From: Bacteroidota bacterium
Lineage (GTDB): Bacteria > Bacteroidota > Bacteroidia > Bacteroidales > Dysgonomonadaceae
DNA: 28,592 bases
Reading direction: 5' to 3'
Assembly: GCA_023418255.1 (NCBI GenBank)
Contig: JAEZZZ010000065.1
Span: 1-28,592, forward strand
A program made the position numbers and the translations under genes. Numbering within the stretch: the first letter of the stretch is position 1; every line of letters starts with the position of its first letter. Under the pieces are notes generated by a model. That model saw only the letters and a list, made by a program, of their open reading frames with translations, made no database searches and was not told the DNA's origin. Of the stretch, positions 1 to 8,878 are shown piece after piece.

Positions 1-123
1 TATGCACGACAAGGAGACTCCAAAAACGCCATGCGCTTTTTCCAAATGGCTGCAAAAAAACAGCAGCCCGACGCCTTGAAGAACCTCGAGGAACTGAAAA
101 AAGCATTGGCTGACAAGCAATAG
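1..123 (+). CDS. Sel1/TPR-like repeat protein, 3' end only
   Basis: The reading frame is open from the window edge to a TAG stop and gives 40 residues, starting YARQGDSKNAMRFFQMAAKK. The pattern (small residue, Gly, then A..FF..AA and a later A...L) resembles one Sel1-like or TPR helical repeat followed by a charged C-terminal tail. Such repeats mediate protein-protein contacts; nothing here shows the specific role. The gene is cut by the window edge, so its length and domain order are unknown. It is 109 bases upstream of the fimbrial stalk gene on the same strand; I see no terminator between them, so co-transcription is possible but unproven. Confidence 0.6.
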   Translation, partial: YARQGDSKNAMRFFQMAAKKQQPDALKNLEELKKALADKQ

Positions 124-189
124 AGAAAAGCAACCGAGCAAAGATATACAACAACAAAACAAATATAATTTCAGATAATTATACCTATT

Positions 190-197
190 TATTTTTA
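190..197 (+). promoter_or_regulatory. Candidate -7 box for the fimbrial operon
   Basis: TATTTTTA differs by one base from the Bacteroidota -7 consensus TAnnTTTG and lies 35 bases before the stalk gene start, in a very AT-rich leader. No clear TTTG -33 box is seen at the expected spacing, so this is a weak candidate. Confidence 0.3.
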
Positions 198-232
198 TTA
201 ACTAACTAATTTTTAATTAAAAATTTAAAATT

Positions 233-1777
233 ATGAATTTAAAACTAAAAAACGGCCTGTTGGCCGCAGCCGTAGCACTCAGCTTCGCGGCATGTAACAA
301 CGAAGACCTCCCCAACAACGGAGGCAACAACGCTACCAATGGCAACACCTACGCCGGCATGCACGTGAAAATTCTGACAAGCTCTACAAGAAACGTAACA
401 CAAAATGATGAACCCGGACGTACCCAGGAAAGCAAATTGACCTCTTTGCAGCTGCTCTCTGTCAATGGCGATCAAACATGGACTGCAGGAACGGCTGATC
501 AAGACGGTAAATTCTGGGATGCAGGTTCAGGCGTATACACCGTGAAACCTTGGAAAACCACTGCCGGAAACCAAGACTTGGCCTTGATTTTCAACAAACA
601 AACGAGCATGACCCCTACCATCACCAACACCCAATCATACACCTTTGGTAGAGGGGGCACAGATGCAATAACAGACATTGCTGCCGCTTCAACTGACGAT
701 GCTTTTGTGATGACTTCCGGCAAAAAACAGGTGGATGTGAAAGCCGACAAGGATGAAGAAACCGTGAAAGCCGGTACCAACGGCGAAGCCGACAACGTAT
801 TTAGCGTAGATGTAGAGCGCATTGTGGCACAAGGTATGGTGGCCAAAGCAAGCAGTCTTAACGGCGACACCAAAGATGGAAAAGGCAGTGTAGACATAAC
901 CTCTCTTACCTATGCAGCCGTAAACGGTGCCGTGCCCACCTACCTTATGGGAGACAATGCGGGAAATCGCACAATGGACAATTCAACAATGGAGTACACC
1001 AACTTCACTTCGGCAATTCATGAATATACGGATTTCCAAAACGCTAAAGATGCCGCCACAGCAGGCGCCAAACTGATCCGCTTGGGCAACCTTCTTCCTG
1101 CTGATGGAGGCACAAACGAGAATCTCGGCAACTACAAAGCCATCAGCGTTGCAGAAAACGAAACAGCCGCCAAAAAGGCACGCGGTATCTACTTCTTCGA
1201 AAACTCGGTGAAGAAGACAAATGAAACAGAAAACGACATCTGGACAGCCGAAAACAAAGACTACGGTTTCTACCGCTTGGCATACGCCAAAGTATACGCC
1301 ACCTTCACTCCGAAAAAAGTGTTGACTTATAACGAAAGCAAGAAAGCATTGGAAGAAGTGGATATTACTAAGGGTACCACATTCTACAAAGGAGAAAAAG
1401 ACGGTTTGCTCTACAAAACCAAAGCTGACGCCAAAAAGAGCACCATCACCGGCGCAAAAGATCAGAAAGCCTACACCTACACTAACGGTAAATGTGCTTA
1501 CCGCGCATTGTGGAACCGCCAAATGAACGGCAAAACATTGGTGAATGCCGACGTGCGTCGCAACAACATCTACCTCCTCGAAATTGACGGTTTCCAAGGA
1601 CTGGGTATGCCCTGGGACAGCTCCGACGATAAAGACCCCAACTTACCCAAACCGACAGACCCCGAAGAACCCACCAATCCCGAGAACCCGGATGTGGAAC
1701 AACAAGATACCTACATGCGCGTTACATCGAAAGTGTTGCAGTGGAACTACGTGAAACGCAGCGTAACGCTCAATTGA
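233..1777 (+). CDS. mfa1: Mfa1-family type V fimbria major (stalk) subunit
   Basis: The 514-residue precursor has a lipoprotein signal peptide with a predicted lipidated Cys21 (SFAAC). The block around residues 40-54, YAGMHVKILTSSTR then N, parallels the Mfa1 region cleaved after Arg by gingipain in Porphyromonas gingivalis (ending GSAR then A), so Arg53 is the likely maturation site; Arg63 is an alternative. The C-terminal third has the Mfa1 signature: NNIYLLEI followed by a Pro/Asp/Glu-rich linker (about 462-492) and the terminal strand TYMRV...VLQWNY...VTLN, which in type V pili acts as donor strand to the next subunit. Length is near that of P. gingivalis Mfa1. The gene heads a five-gene locus and is followed by its own strong terminator, as expected for the most abundant subunit. 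Family assignment rests on remembered Mfa1 sequence, not on a search. Confidence 0.85.
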   Translation: MNLKLKNGLLAAAVALSFAACNNEDLPNNGGNNATNGNTYAGMHVKILTSSTRNVTQNDEPGRTQESKLTSLQLLSVNGDQTWTAGTADQDGKFWDAGSGVYTVKPWKTTAGNQDLALIFNKQTSMTPTITNTQSYTFGRGGTDAITDIAAASTDDAFVMTSGKKQVDVKADKDEETVKAGTNGEADNVFSVDVERIVAQGMVAKASSLNGDTKDGKGSVDITSLTYAAVNGAVPTYLMGDNAGNRTMDNSTMEYTNFTSAIHEYTDFQNAKDAATAGAKLIRLGNLLPADGGTNENLGNYKAISVAENETAAKKARGIYFFENSVKKTNETENDIWTAENKDYGFYRLAYAKVYATFTPKKVLTYNESKKALEEVDITKGTTFYKGEKDGLLYKTKADAKKSTITGAKDQKAYTYTNGKCAYRALWNRQMNGKTLVNADVRRNNIYLLEIDGFQGLGMPWDSSDDKDPNLPKPTDPEEPTNPENPDVEQQDTYMRVTSKVLQWNYVKRSVTLN

Positions 1778-1806
1778 TGACAAGCTTCATAGATTCACAA
1801 TAGGCA

Positions 1807-1857
1807 CAGAGAGAGGAAGCGGAAGGGCTTCCCCTCCCGTCCTCTCTCTGTTTTTTT
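1807..1857 (+). terminator. Strong intrinsic terminator after the stalk gene
   Basis: A perfect 11-bp stem, CAGAGAGAGGA (1807-1817) with TCCTCTCTCTG (1840-1850), encloses a GC-rich loop that can pair internally and is followed at once by seven T (1851-1857). It lies 30 bases after the stalk gene stop. Two further small hairpins follow: AAGCCC/GGGCTT (1860-1874) and CGCG/CGCG (1875-1886). Partial read-through would give less anchor and tip mRNA than stalk mRNA. Confidence 0.88.
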
Positions 1858-1908
1858 CAAAGCCCTGCGGGCTTCGCGCATACGCGTACACGATCCATTC
1901 TAATCTAA

Positions 1909-1950
1909 ATTGTAAATTATATTATATCTACCGTACATTGCAAATTGTAC
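1909..1950 (+). promoter_or_regulatory. Possible secondary promoter/operator before the anchor gene
   Basis: ATTG (1909-1912) lies 21 bases before TACATTGC (1934-1941), a partial match to the -33/-7 pair TTTG and TAnnTTTG. The -7 candidate is inside an imperfect palindrome, GTACATTGCAAATTGTAC (1933-1950). It could restart transcription after the terminator and be a protein-binding site, but the match is weak. Confidence 0.3.
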
Positions 1951-1971
1951 AAAACAAAAACAAACACCACG

Positions 1972-2910
1972 ATGAAATTCTTCTCAAAAACAGAAAAAAT
2001 CCTGTGTCTGGGAGCGCTGCTGCTATCTGCCCTGACGGCATGCCAATTTGTTTACGACGACCTGCGTTCATGTCCACAGGGAGTGGCCCTTCGGTTTACC
2101 TCCACCACGCCTTGTGGAGATGAGCTCAGCCCGGCTGAGGCATCACACCTTCGGGTGCAGGTGTATGACGAGAAGGGAAGCCTTGTCACGGAGTTCGACC
2201 ACAACCAAGTGACGCTCACGGAGAAGTACACGCTGTTTGTGCCCTTTTCCACCCCGGGACGCTTCCACTTCACCGTGTGGGGCACACAAGACCCCGCCGC
2301 CTATGCCTTCGGCAAGGAAGCCAACGCCTCGCTGCGATTGCGCCGCGAACGCATGCCCGTGAACCGGCAATTGCCACGCCTCTTCTTCGGACATATTGCC
2401 AACCACGAGGTGATAGACCGCAGTGCCACCGGCACCAAAATAGACACCCTTACGGTGAACATGCAACCCTACAGCTACGACATCCACCTGAGCGTCGCCG
2501 GCAATATGCTCGACCCTCGGCATCCTTATGCGGTGAAACTCACCGACAACAACGCCGCCTACGACCACGCCGGCAACATCATCGACACGCCCGTGGAGTA
2601 TACCCGCCCGCTGCAGCACCAAACCGACGCATTTGAGGCCCACTTCAACACCCTGAAGCTGCAACGCCGGGGCGAGGCGCGCCTGCATATCCTCAACAAC
2701 GAGGAAAAAGTGCTCTTCAGCGCTCCCCTGGCAAAGCTCATCGACGAGATAGAGCGCGCCAACGGCACGACACTCAACCTCGACTGCGTGCACACGCTCC
2801 ACATAAAACTGACGATAGACAAAGAGCATCCCGCAGATCCTTACATGCGCGTGAGCATCACCATCAACGGATGGAACGCCGTGTGGCGCAAAGTGATCCT
2901 GGGGGCCTGA
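1972..2910 (+). CDS. mfa2: FimB/Mfa2-family fimbrial anchor lipoprotein
   Basis: The chosen ATG gives 312 residues and a typical lipoprotein signal, MKFFSKTEKILCLGALLLSA followed by LTAC with lipidated Cys24; an earlier in-frame ATG at 1945 only adds a polar tail. Directly after the Cys comes QFVYDDLRSCPQGVALRF, the hallmark YDDL..CPxGv.LRF start of the FimB/Mfa2 family. In P. gingivalis Mfa2 stays lipid-anchored in the outer membrane, caps the fimbria base and limits its length. No obvious Arg maturation site occurs just after the lipidated Cys, which fits a subunit that keeps its lipid. It ends in a W-containing strand (INGWNAVWRKVILGA). It sits second in the locus, as mfa2 does, and runs 58 bases ahead of the next gene. 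Confidence 0.82.
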   Translation: MKFFSKTEKILCLGALLLSALTACQFVYDDLRSCPQGVALRFTSTTPCGDELSPAEASHLRVQVYDEKGSLVTEFDHNQVTLTEKYTLFVPFSTPGRFHFTVWGTQDPAAYAFGKEANASLRLRRERMPVNRQLPRLFFGHIANHEVIDRSATGTKIDTLTVNMQPYSYDIHLSVAGNMLDPRHPYAVKLTDNNAAYDHAGNIIDTPVEYTRPLQHQTDAFEAHFNTLKLQRRGEARLHILNNEEKVLFSAPLAKLIDEIERANGTTLNLDCVHTLHIKLTIDKEHPADPYMRVSITINGWNAVWRKVILGA

Positions 2911-2968
2911 CAAAATGATGATACAAAACAGAACAGATACATTGAATTAACAATATAGCATACGCACA

Positions 2969-4354
2969 ATGAAGAGATACAGCAACAGAAGAAACCTACG
3001 GCAAGCCGCCGCAACACTCGCCGCCGCGCTGATGATGTTCATGAGCGCCGGTTGCACCGGCAACCTGCCCGAAGAACAACAGCCCGAGCACGACAACGAC
3101 CCGGTGCGCCTCTCCTTTTCGGTGGCACAGGCGGTGTATGGCTCCGACGCGCCCGCTACGCGCTCCACGCGATCCGGAGAGATCACCAACGGCGAGGTGG
3201 ACGAAAGCGGCACAGACGAAGGAACCGATGCCGAACGCGTCATCAACAACCTGTGGGTGCTCTTGTTCTCGAACGACACCCAAGGCGCACTGAAATATGC
3301 GTTCAGCTTTGACACCCCAAAACCGGGTGCCACCGCTGACACCCCGGCATTGACGGGCGTGAAGGGAGCCCTCGAAGGCACCGCCGAAAGCAACACCCGC
3401 TTTTCGTCGGTGAAACTGGTGAACCCCGCCACCTACCGCGTGGCGATGATGGTAAATACCCGCGTGTATGTGACGCAATACGACGGCACTCCCCACGAAA
3501 GCATCAAAGACATCGTCTCCCTGATGTTGCCCGCGATCGAGACCGGCAACTTCACCGGTATCACCTGGAACAGCTTCAAGCAGGAAACCCAAAAAGCAAC
3601 GCTTAATTTGCAGAATCAATATTTCAGCGAAAAACATCTGGCGCAGTTGATCGACGAGAGCAACGACCACAACGGCGTGAAGGGCATCTTCGCATACTAC
3701 CTCAACGAGAATTTCGTGGTGGAACCGGGATACACCGACCCGCTAAGCCCCCTGGTGAAGAACATAGCCTTCAAACGCTGGCACGCCAAAGTGCGGGTGA
3801 CCCTCACCAACATGAGCAACGGAGAGATGGAGCCCAATTCCACAGGATATAAGCTCCACAAAACGGTGATCAAAAACATGCCGGTAAGTGACAACCTGTT
3901 CGAAGGAAACAGCCACGAGCCGAAAGTGTTGCCCGAGTCGCTCAACTATATGCTGAGCAGCTGGAATAAACAGACAGAAGCATTTGACGACGATATCACC
4001 CAGGGAATCGCCCCAACCACCCTTTTCGACGCCTACATATGTGCCGACAACAACGGCACACCCCGACGCGACAACGACGAAAAAGCCGTGAAAGTGTCGC
4101 TCGAGTTTCTGCATGTAAACAGTGGCCTGATCTACTCCTACGACATCCCGCTATACCATGCCGACAACGCAACACCGCCCGACTATGTCGGCGCCGACCG
4201 GGTGACAAAATACACCATTCGCCGAAACACCCTCTACGAACTAAACCTCACTTTCAACGGAAAGGAACTGAAAAGCGAGACCGGACTGAAAGTGCTCCCC
4301 TGGATAAAACGAACGATAAACGACAACAACCAAATCGATTTTGTGTTGCCCTAA
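2969..4354 (+). CDS. Fimbrillin-like lipoprotein, accessory fimbrial subunit (Mfa3/Mfa4-like position)
   Basis: The 461-residue product has a lipobox MSAGC (Cys29). A motif ATRSTRSGE at about residues 63-71 offers Arg65 or Arg68 as a site for the Arg-specific cut that frees the donor-strand groove in type V pilins. After it comes INNLWVLLFSNDTQGALKYAF, the typical first conserved strand block of Bacteroidales fimbrillin-like proteins. The C-terminus (NTLYELNLTFNGK..., VLPWIKRTINDNNQIDFVLP) matches the NxLY..n... and W-containing terminal strand found in polymerising pilins. It is third in the locus, so by analogy with mfa3/mfa4 it is an accessory or tip-adaptor subunit. The exact role cannot be fixed from sequence alone. 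Codons are noticeably GC-rich compared with genes after 9 kb. Confidence 0.7.
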   Translation: MKRYSNRRNLRQAAATLAAALMMFMSAGCTGNLPEEQQPEHDNDPVRLSFSVAQAVYGSDAPATRSTRSGEITNGEVDESGTDEGTDAERVINNLWVLLFSNDTQGALKYAFSFDTPKPGATADTPALTGVKGALEGTAESNTRFSSVKLVNPATYRVAMMVNTRVYVTQYDGTPHESIKDIVSLMLPAIETGNFTGITWNSFKQETQKATLNLQNQYFSEKHLAQLIDESNDHNGVKGIFAYYLNENFVVEPGYTDPLSPLVKNIAFKRWHAKVRVTLTNMSNGEMEPNSTGYKLHKTVIKNMPVSDNLFEGNSHEPKVLPESLNYMLSSWNKQTEAFDDDITQGIAPTTLFDAYICADNNGTPRRDNDEKAVKVSLEFLHVNSGLIYSYDIPLYHADNATPPDYVGADRVTKYTIRRNTLYELNLTFNGKELKSETGLKVLPWIKRTINDNNQIDFVLP

Positions 4355-4367
4355 CATACGAAACAAG

Positions 4368-5684
4368 ATGACGAAAATGATAAAAAAACAACGACAAACT
4401 CAACCTGTCCGCGCAACAAATGGTGCTGCTGACCGACGCACACATTGGCATGGTCTCTTCGGGGCCATCGTTCTGGCCGGATGCGTGCTGGCCTGCTCTC
4501 CACAATCGGATATCATCAATACGAGTACACCCGAAACAGACACGCGCTACGAGGCCTCCGTTACCCGATTGCAACAACCCGTGGTGATACCCCTCGCGGT
4601 GAATAATCGCCCGAGCAAATCAACCCTTAGAGCCACCCCTCCAGGATATGAGGATGTGGACCTCTCCAACCCCACCATCAACACCAACAGTATGGATAGG
4701 GTGCACTCCCTGCTTGTCAGCGAATTGAGCGGGAACGATTACAAAATCATTCCCGGACCACGTGGAAGAGACAACGCCACAAACGGCAAAGTAAAAAGAT
4801 TGAATATCAACGACGATGCCCCCAAGCTAGAGCTGAAAGCGATTCCCGCCGACGGCATCATCACCCTTTATGCCAACGTGGTGAGCCCCGCCGACAATCA
4901 GCCCTTTATCTATGGCAAAAACGGACCGCGAAACAAAAACATCCTCAACGAGCACCACTTCATCGATTTTGAGACCGAAAATACCTGGCATATTATCTCG
5001 CTACCGAATTACGACCGCCCGAAAAGAAACATCGAACCCGACCTGGGACGCTTGAGCGCGTCCATAAACAACGGAACCCCAACCCTTTTTATTCCCATGT
5101 CCATGCGCCTCTATAACTGCGCCGCCTTGGGTGGAAACCTCTACGCCTCCTACGAGCCCGACGAGCAGCCCGAACTCATAGACATCATCTTCCTGAAACG
5201 GGTATTCGCCAAACTGAAGCTCTCCTTTCAATATCCGAAAGCGGGTGAAAAGTGGCAGTACCGTGCCTACAAGTTCTTCAACTACCCTCACTACTTCTCC
5301 TATCTCGAGGGCGACTTCGACCAATTGAAAAAAGCTCCCGGATTTGATTACAGCGACGGTAACGGGTTCAACAATACCGGGCAAGCCGATTTTTTCAACC
5401 GCCAATTCTCACACATCGATCTCTTTTTGCCGGAAAACGACCCTACCAAAGCCGAAGAGGAGTTGAAAATTAAAATCCGCGTGGCAAAAAACAAGGCTTA
5501 CCCTTCAGTGACCGGTGTGACCTACGACCTGCCCATCGGCGTGAAGCAATCCAACGGGCTGCATAAGATTACGCGCAACGAAAGCTACGAGGCCACGGTG
5601 GTGGTGCATCCCGATGCCGTGGAAGTATACTACAAAATTGTTCCGTTCGATAAGAAAGAGGTGTGGCCCGCCGCATTCGAATAG
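4368..5684 (+). CDS. Fimbrillin-like lipoprotein, second accessory fimbrial subunit
   Basis: The frame is open back to a TTG at 4341, but that overlaps the previous gene; ATG 4368, 13 bases after the preceding stop, is preferred (ATG 4377 is an alternative). The 438-residue product has an unusually long polar N-terminus before the hydrophobic segment LFGAIVLAGCVLAC; lipidation at Cys43 (VLAC) or Cys39 (LAGC) is possible. SKSTLR then ATPPGYEDVD suggests an Arg cleavage site comparable to that of the neighbours. The middle shows alternating beta-type sequence (LFIPMSMRLYN, RVFAKLKLSFQY) as in fimbrillin-like proteins. The end (YEATVVVHPDAVEVYYKIVPFDKKEVWPAAFE) lacks the usual late W-strand spacing, so it might be a terminal rather than an internal subunit. 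Product type is inferred mainly from context. Confidence 0.62.
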   Translation: MTKMIKKQRQTQPVRATNGAADRRTHWHGLFGAIVLAGCVLACSPQSDIINTSTPETDTRYEASVTRLQQPVVIPLAVNNRPSKSTLRATPPGYEDVDLSNPTINTNSMDRVHSLLVSELSGNDYKIIPGPRGRDNATNGKVKRLNINDDAPKLELKAIPADGIITLYANVVSPADNQPFIYGKNGPRNKNILNEHHFIDFETENTWHIISLPNYDRPKRNIEPDLGRLSASINNGTPTLFIPMSMRLYNCAALGGNLYASYEPDEQPELIDIIFLKRVFAKLKLSFQYPKAGEKWQYRAYKFFNYPHYFSYLEGDFDQLKKAPGFDYSDGNGFNNTGQADFFNRQFSHIDLFLPENDPTKAEEELKIKIRVAKNKAYPSVTGVTYDLPIGVKQSNGLHKITRNESYEATVVVHPDAVEVYYKIVPFDKKEVWPAAFE

Positions 5685-5731
5685 CCTGCACGCAAACACT
5701 TGATTTTACGAAATTGAAAAAAATTACAACT

Positions 5732-8700
5732 ATGACTCGATTCACGCATACATTTCATTATTTCTTTATGGCGACCGTCCTGCTCTTCTTCACTGTCGGC
5801 TGTGCCGACGACTTACGGCAAGAGCTGCAGAAAGACGACGCCCTCGACAAAACGGTACACATAGCCCTGTCGCTGCCGGGCATGTCTGTAAAAACGCGCT
5901 CGTCGCTCTCCGAAGAGGACGAAAACACCGTGCACAATGCCTTTCTGATGGTTTTTAACGCCGACAACGGAGATAAAATTGTGTCAAACGCCTACGACTT
6001 TACCGGCAATGAACTAGAACAAGACATCGCCATACGCCGTAAGCTAGGTGTGGTGGGTTTGCAAGCAAACGCAACCTACCGCTTTGCCGTAGTGGTCAAC
6101 TATACGGATCCGGGCAAATTCGAAAACTCCAGATACGCCCTCACACGTGCCGACCTGGAACGCATCGCCACATGGGATGATTTGACGGCCCTCGAGATTC
6201 AATACAAGGCGGGCAAGGAGAGCCGAACCCGCAACGTTGCCGACCTGGTGATGAGCGGAAGCAAAGAGCAGCTCATAGAAAACAAGACAAAGGAGGTGGA
6301 GATACCCATCCGTCGCATCGACGCCAAAGTCACCTTCAAGTTTACCACCGTCTCTAATGCCACCTTCACGCCCCGACAATACAAGGTGATGCGCATGGCC
6401 AAAAAAACCTCGCTGATAGAAAAGGCAGACTACCAGGCCTCCACCACGAGCGGTGACTATTTTGACGACGCCGAATTCAGCACCGAATTCGAGAGCGACG
6501 ATTCGTTCACTTTCTACACGCTCGAGAATCTCTCGGCGATGAAACAGCCCATCCCTTCCACACTTACCGATAAAGAGCAAGAACGCCAACGTGCCAAACA
6601 ACAGAAAAACCCCATCAGCCCCACCCCCGGCGATAAACCTACCCACACCAACGGAGCCTTTGTGAACGCTCCCGACAACGGCACCTACCTGATTGTGGAA
6701 GGCGATTTCGAAAAAAAGGAAACCTCCGGCTCGAATGAACGCTACGCTTCCACACGCTACATGATCCACTTGGGACATATCGGAGACGACGCCTCGGGGC
6801 TGAGTCCGGCCAACGACTATGCCGTGCGCCGCAACACCCACTATACCTACAACATCGTGGTGGCCGACGTAGACCACATCATCACCGAAGCCAAAGCCAC
6901 CGATATCTCCGTAGAGCCGGACCCGCGCCACGAAGGATTCGCCTTCGAGGTGGAACGATCTTTCCGCTTCGATGCACACTACGAAGTGGCCAACGTCACT
7001 TTCAACAAGTCTGACTTCTTCAACACCGACGGCACGCCCAAAAACGTCACCTTTCACGTGAAAACCCCCTTCGAGAATGCCTCGGGCAGTGCTGCCCACG
7101 ATGTCAATTGGGTGCAGTTTGTGCGCCATGACAATCCCAAACTGCAAGCCCGCGAGTTTATGAGCTACACCACAACACGCCTGAACGAGGGAAACAGGGG
7201 CAAACTTTTCTTTACGGCAGGAGAAATCATCCAAAAAATACACAACAAGGAAAAGAATTTCACGTTTGACAAGAACGACAAGCTGCTCTTCACCATCTTC
7301 ATCGACGAAAACTATTACGAGAAGCATCCTGTCACCGGAGTGGCCGACGCCACCTTGTGGAAGCAGTTTGTAAACACCCCCGATCGCATCCTTTGGATGG
7401 TAAACGCACCCAAAGGCAAAGAAGAGGTGTCGCCCGACGGAAACTCGAGCTACGCAAAATCCTTCTTCAGCGTACGCCAACGCTCCATCCAAACCTTCTA
7501 CGATACCGGCAACCCCAATTTGCAAAGGGCCTGGGGCACGGAGTCTGTGGAAGACTACCAAGGAAACATATGGCAGGGACGCTTACTCTACTTCACCGGC
7601 CTCCCTACCGACACACGCACGATAGCCGGACCGAATAACGCCCAGAACTGGAGCTACACCAATGGTCGCTACAACACCATGCGCGAGTGGGGCTCGGTGG
7701 TATCCTCCTTTGCTCCGGTGGATTATGACATACTGCTCTACAAAGAAGGTGCCTCCGGGGGCTACAAATGGTGGCATGAAGTAATCGACTCGCGCAGCAA
7801 CGTGCTTAAGTATCACCCCCGAGGCAGAGACTTATACCTCACCGCACGCTACGGGTGCTTGCTGCGCAACCGCGACACCAACGGAAACGGGAAAATCGAC
7901 GCACACGAGGTGCGCTGGTACCTGCCTGCCATCTCGCAGTTGGTGGATATGTGGGTCTATCGCGATGCTCTTTCCAAAGAGGCACGCTTAAACTCACCGA
8001 GCGTAAACCACCCGCGACAGCCCTACCACTCTTCCACAGCGCACTATCAGTTGGGAAGCACACAGAGCAACAACAACTATGTGTTGCTCTCCGAAAGCGC
8101 GTCATCCTACAACCTGCGCGAAGAGATAAGATCGGGAGGAGGAGGATACTACCCCTCGGGTTCGGGCGAGAGCTTCAGGGCACGCTATCGCTGCGTGCGC
8201 AACCTGGGCATTCCCACCGACGAGCACGAACCCATTTACCCCAAAGTAGACGGAGGTCCACGAGGAAAAAACAAAATAACACTGCCTGCCCCGGAGCCGG
8301 TGTATACCTACGACAAAGCCACGCGCACTTTTACGCTCACCAACGCCATGCCCTCTACCTATAGACGCAAGCAGGACATAGTGGAAAATCATGAGCTGCC
8401 CCTGCATCATCACTACAGCAGCACCAACAAACCCTACAAAAAGTTTCAGGTGGCAAAAGTGTGGGTAGACAAAGGATCCATTCCCCCGTTCTACGACAAG
8501 GTGTATAAGGCCTACAAGAAAAACGGATCCAAATGCCGCACCTACAGCGAGAAACCGGACAAAAGCGATCGTGGCTCGTGGCGTTTACCCAACGAGCGTG
8601 AGCTGTCCATCATCCACAACCTCTCGTTCTACGATGCCACAGACACAGATTATGACAACTTGCTGGAGCGATCGATCATCAGCTGTACATACAACGTGTT

Positions 8701-8833
8701 TGACAAGTCGAACATCCCGGGGCTGTTTATCTACAAAACCGGTGCTGCCTACAACCGCATGTCAGTAAACGGATTGCCGCTCTACTATCCCTCGCGCAGC
8801 TGGCAGTTGTGCGTGCGCGACGTGGCGTATTGA
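5732..8833 (+). CDS. Large DUF4906-like fimbrial lipoprotein, putative tip adhesin
   Basis: ATG 5732 is chosen over the in-frame 5663 because it follows the preceding stop and begins a lipoprotein signal ending TVGC (Cys24). The 1033-residue protein has an early pilin-like block with MSVKTR then SSLSEEDENTVHNAFLMVFN (Arg site plus first conserved strand). The C-terminal third carries a canonical EF-hand calcium loop, DTNGNGKIDAHE, at residues 715-726, immediately followed by WYLPAISQL and ending in ARYRCVRN (Cys821). A second module, WRLPNEREL (Trp950) to LCVRD (Cys1027), closes the protein. W-x-LP...C-V-R(D) modules resemble C-type-lectin-like/FGE-like folds. It is last in the fimbrial locus, the place of mfa5 in P. 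gingivalis, but no vWA MIDAS motif is visible. A tip adhesin role is inferred. Confidence 0.7.
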   Translation: MTRFTHTFHYFFMATVLLFFTVGCADDLRQELQKDDALDKTVHIALSLPGMSVKTRSSLSEEDENTVHNAFLMVFNADNGDKIVSNAYDFTGNELEQDIAIRRKLGVVGLQANATYRFAVVVNYTDPGKFENSRYALTRADLERIATWDDLTALEIQYKAGKESRTRNVADLVMSGSKEQLIENKTKEVEIPIRRIDAKVTFKFTTVSNATFTPRQYKVMRMAKKTSLIEKADYQASTTSGDYFDDAEFSTEFESDDSFTFYTLENLSAMKQPIPSTLTDKEQERQRAKQQKNPISPTPGDKPTHTNGAFVNAPDNGTYLIVEGDFEKKETSGSNERYASTRYMIHLGHIGDDASGLSPANDYAVRRNTHYTYNIVVADVDHIITEAKATDISVEPDPRHEGFAFEVERSFRFDAHYEVANVTFNKSDFFNTDGTPKNVTFHVKTPFENASGSAAHDVNWVQFVRHDNPKLQAREFMSYTTTRLNEGNRGKLFFTAGEIIQKIHNKEKNFTFDKNDKLLFTIFIDENYYEKHPVTGVADATLWKQFVNTPDRILWMVNAPKGKEEVSPDGNSSYAKSFFSVRQRSIQTFYDTGNPNLQRAWGTESVEDYQGNIWQGRLLYFTGLPTDTRTIAGPNNAQNWSYTNGRYNTMREWGSVVSSFAPVDYDILLYKEGASGGYKWWHEVIDSRSNVLKYHPRGRDLYLTARYGCLLRNRDTNGNGKIDAHEVRWYLPAISQLVDMWVYRDALSKEARLNSPSVNHPRQPYHSSTAHYQLGSTQSNNNYVLLSESASSYNLREEIRSGGGGYYPSGSGESFRARYRCVRNLGIPTDEHEPIYPKVDGGPRGKNKITLPAPEPVYTYDKATRTFTLTNAMPSTYRRKQDIVENHELPLHHHYSSTNKPYKKFQVAKVWVDKGSIPPFYDKVYKAYKKNGSKCRTYSEKPDKSDRGSWRLPNERELSIIHNLSFYDATDTDYDNLLERSIISCTYNVFDKSNIPGLFIYKTGAAYNRMSVNGLPLYYPSRSWQLCVRDVAY
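7874..7909 (+). other. EF-hand calcium-binding loop in the putative tip protein
   Basis: The twelve codons encode DTNGNGKIDAHE, which satisfies the classical loop positions: D1, N3, N5, G6, I8, D9 and E12. It directly precedes the first lectin-like module (Trp729), suggesting calcium-stabilised folding or binding. Confidence 0.8.
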
Positions 8834-8878
8834 TTCAACCGTTTGAACAGCAGTTTTGTTCTCCGGTGAGTGGACCGG

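Noticed and set aside
4341..4367. TTG start for the fourth fimbrial gene
   Set aside because: It lies within the end of the previous gene and ATG 4368 is well placed.
6044..7561. 505-codon open frame on the minus strand inside the tip gene
   Set aside because: It is antisense to a well-supported gene, has no signal or family motif, and comes from the high-GC codon pattern that leaves antisense frames open.
5732..8833. vWA domain (Mfa5-like)
   Set aside because: No DxSxS MIDAS motif is visible in the translation.
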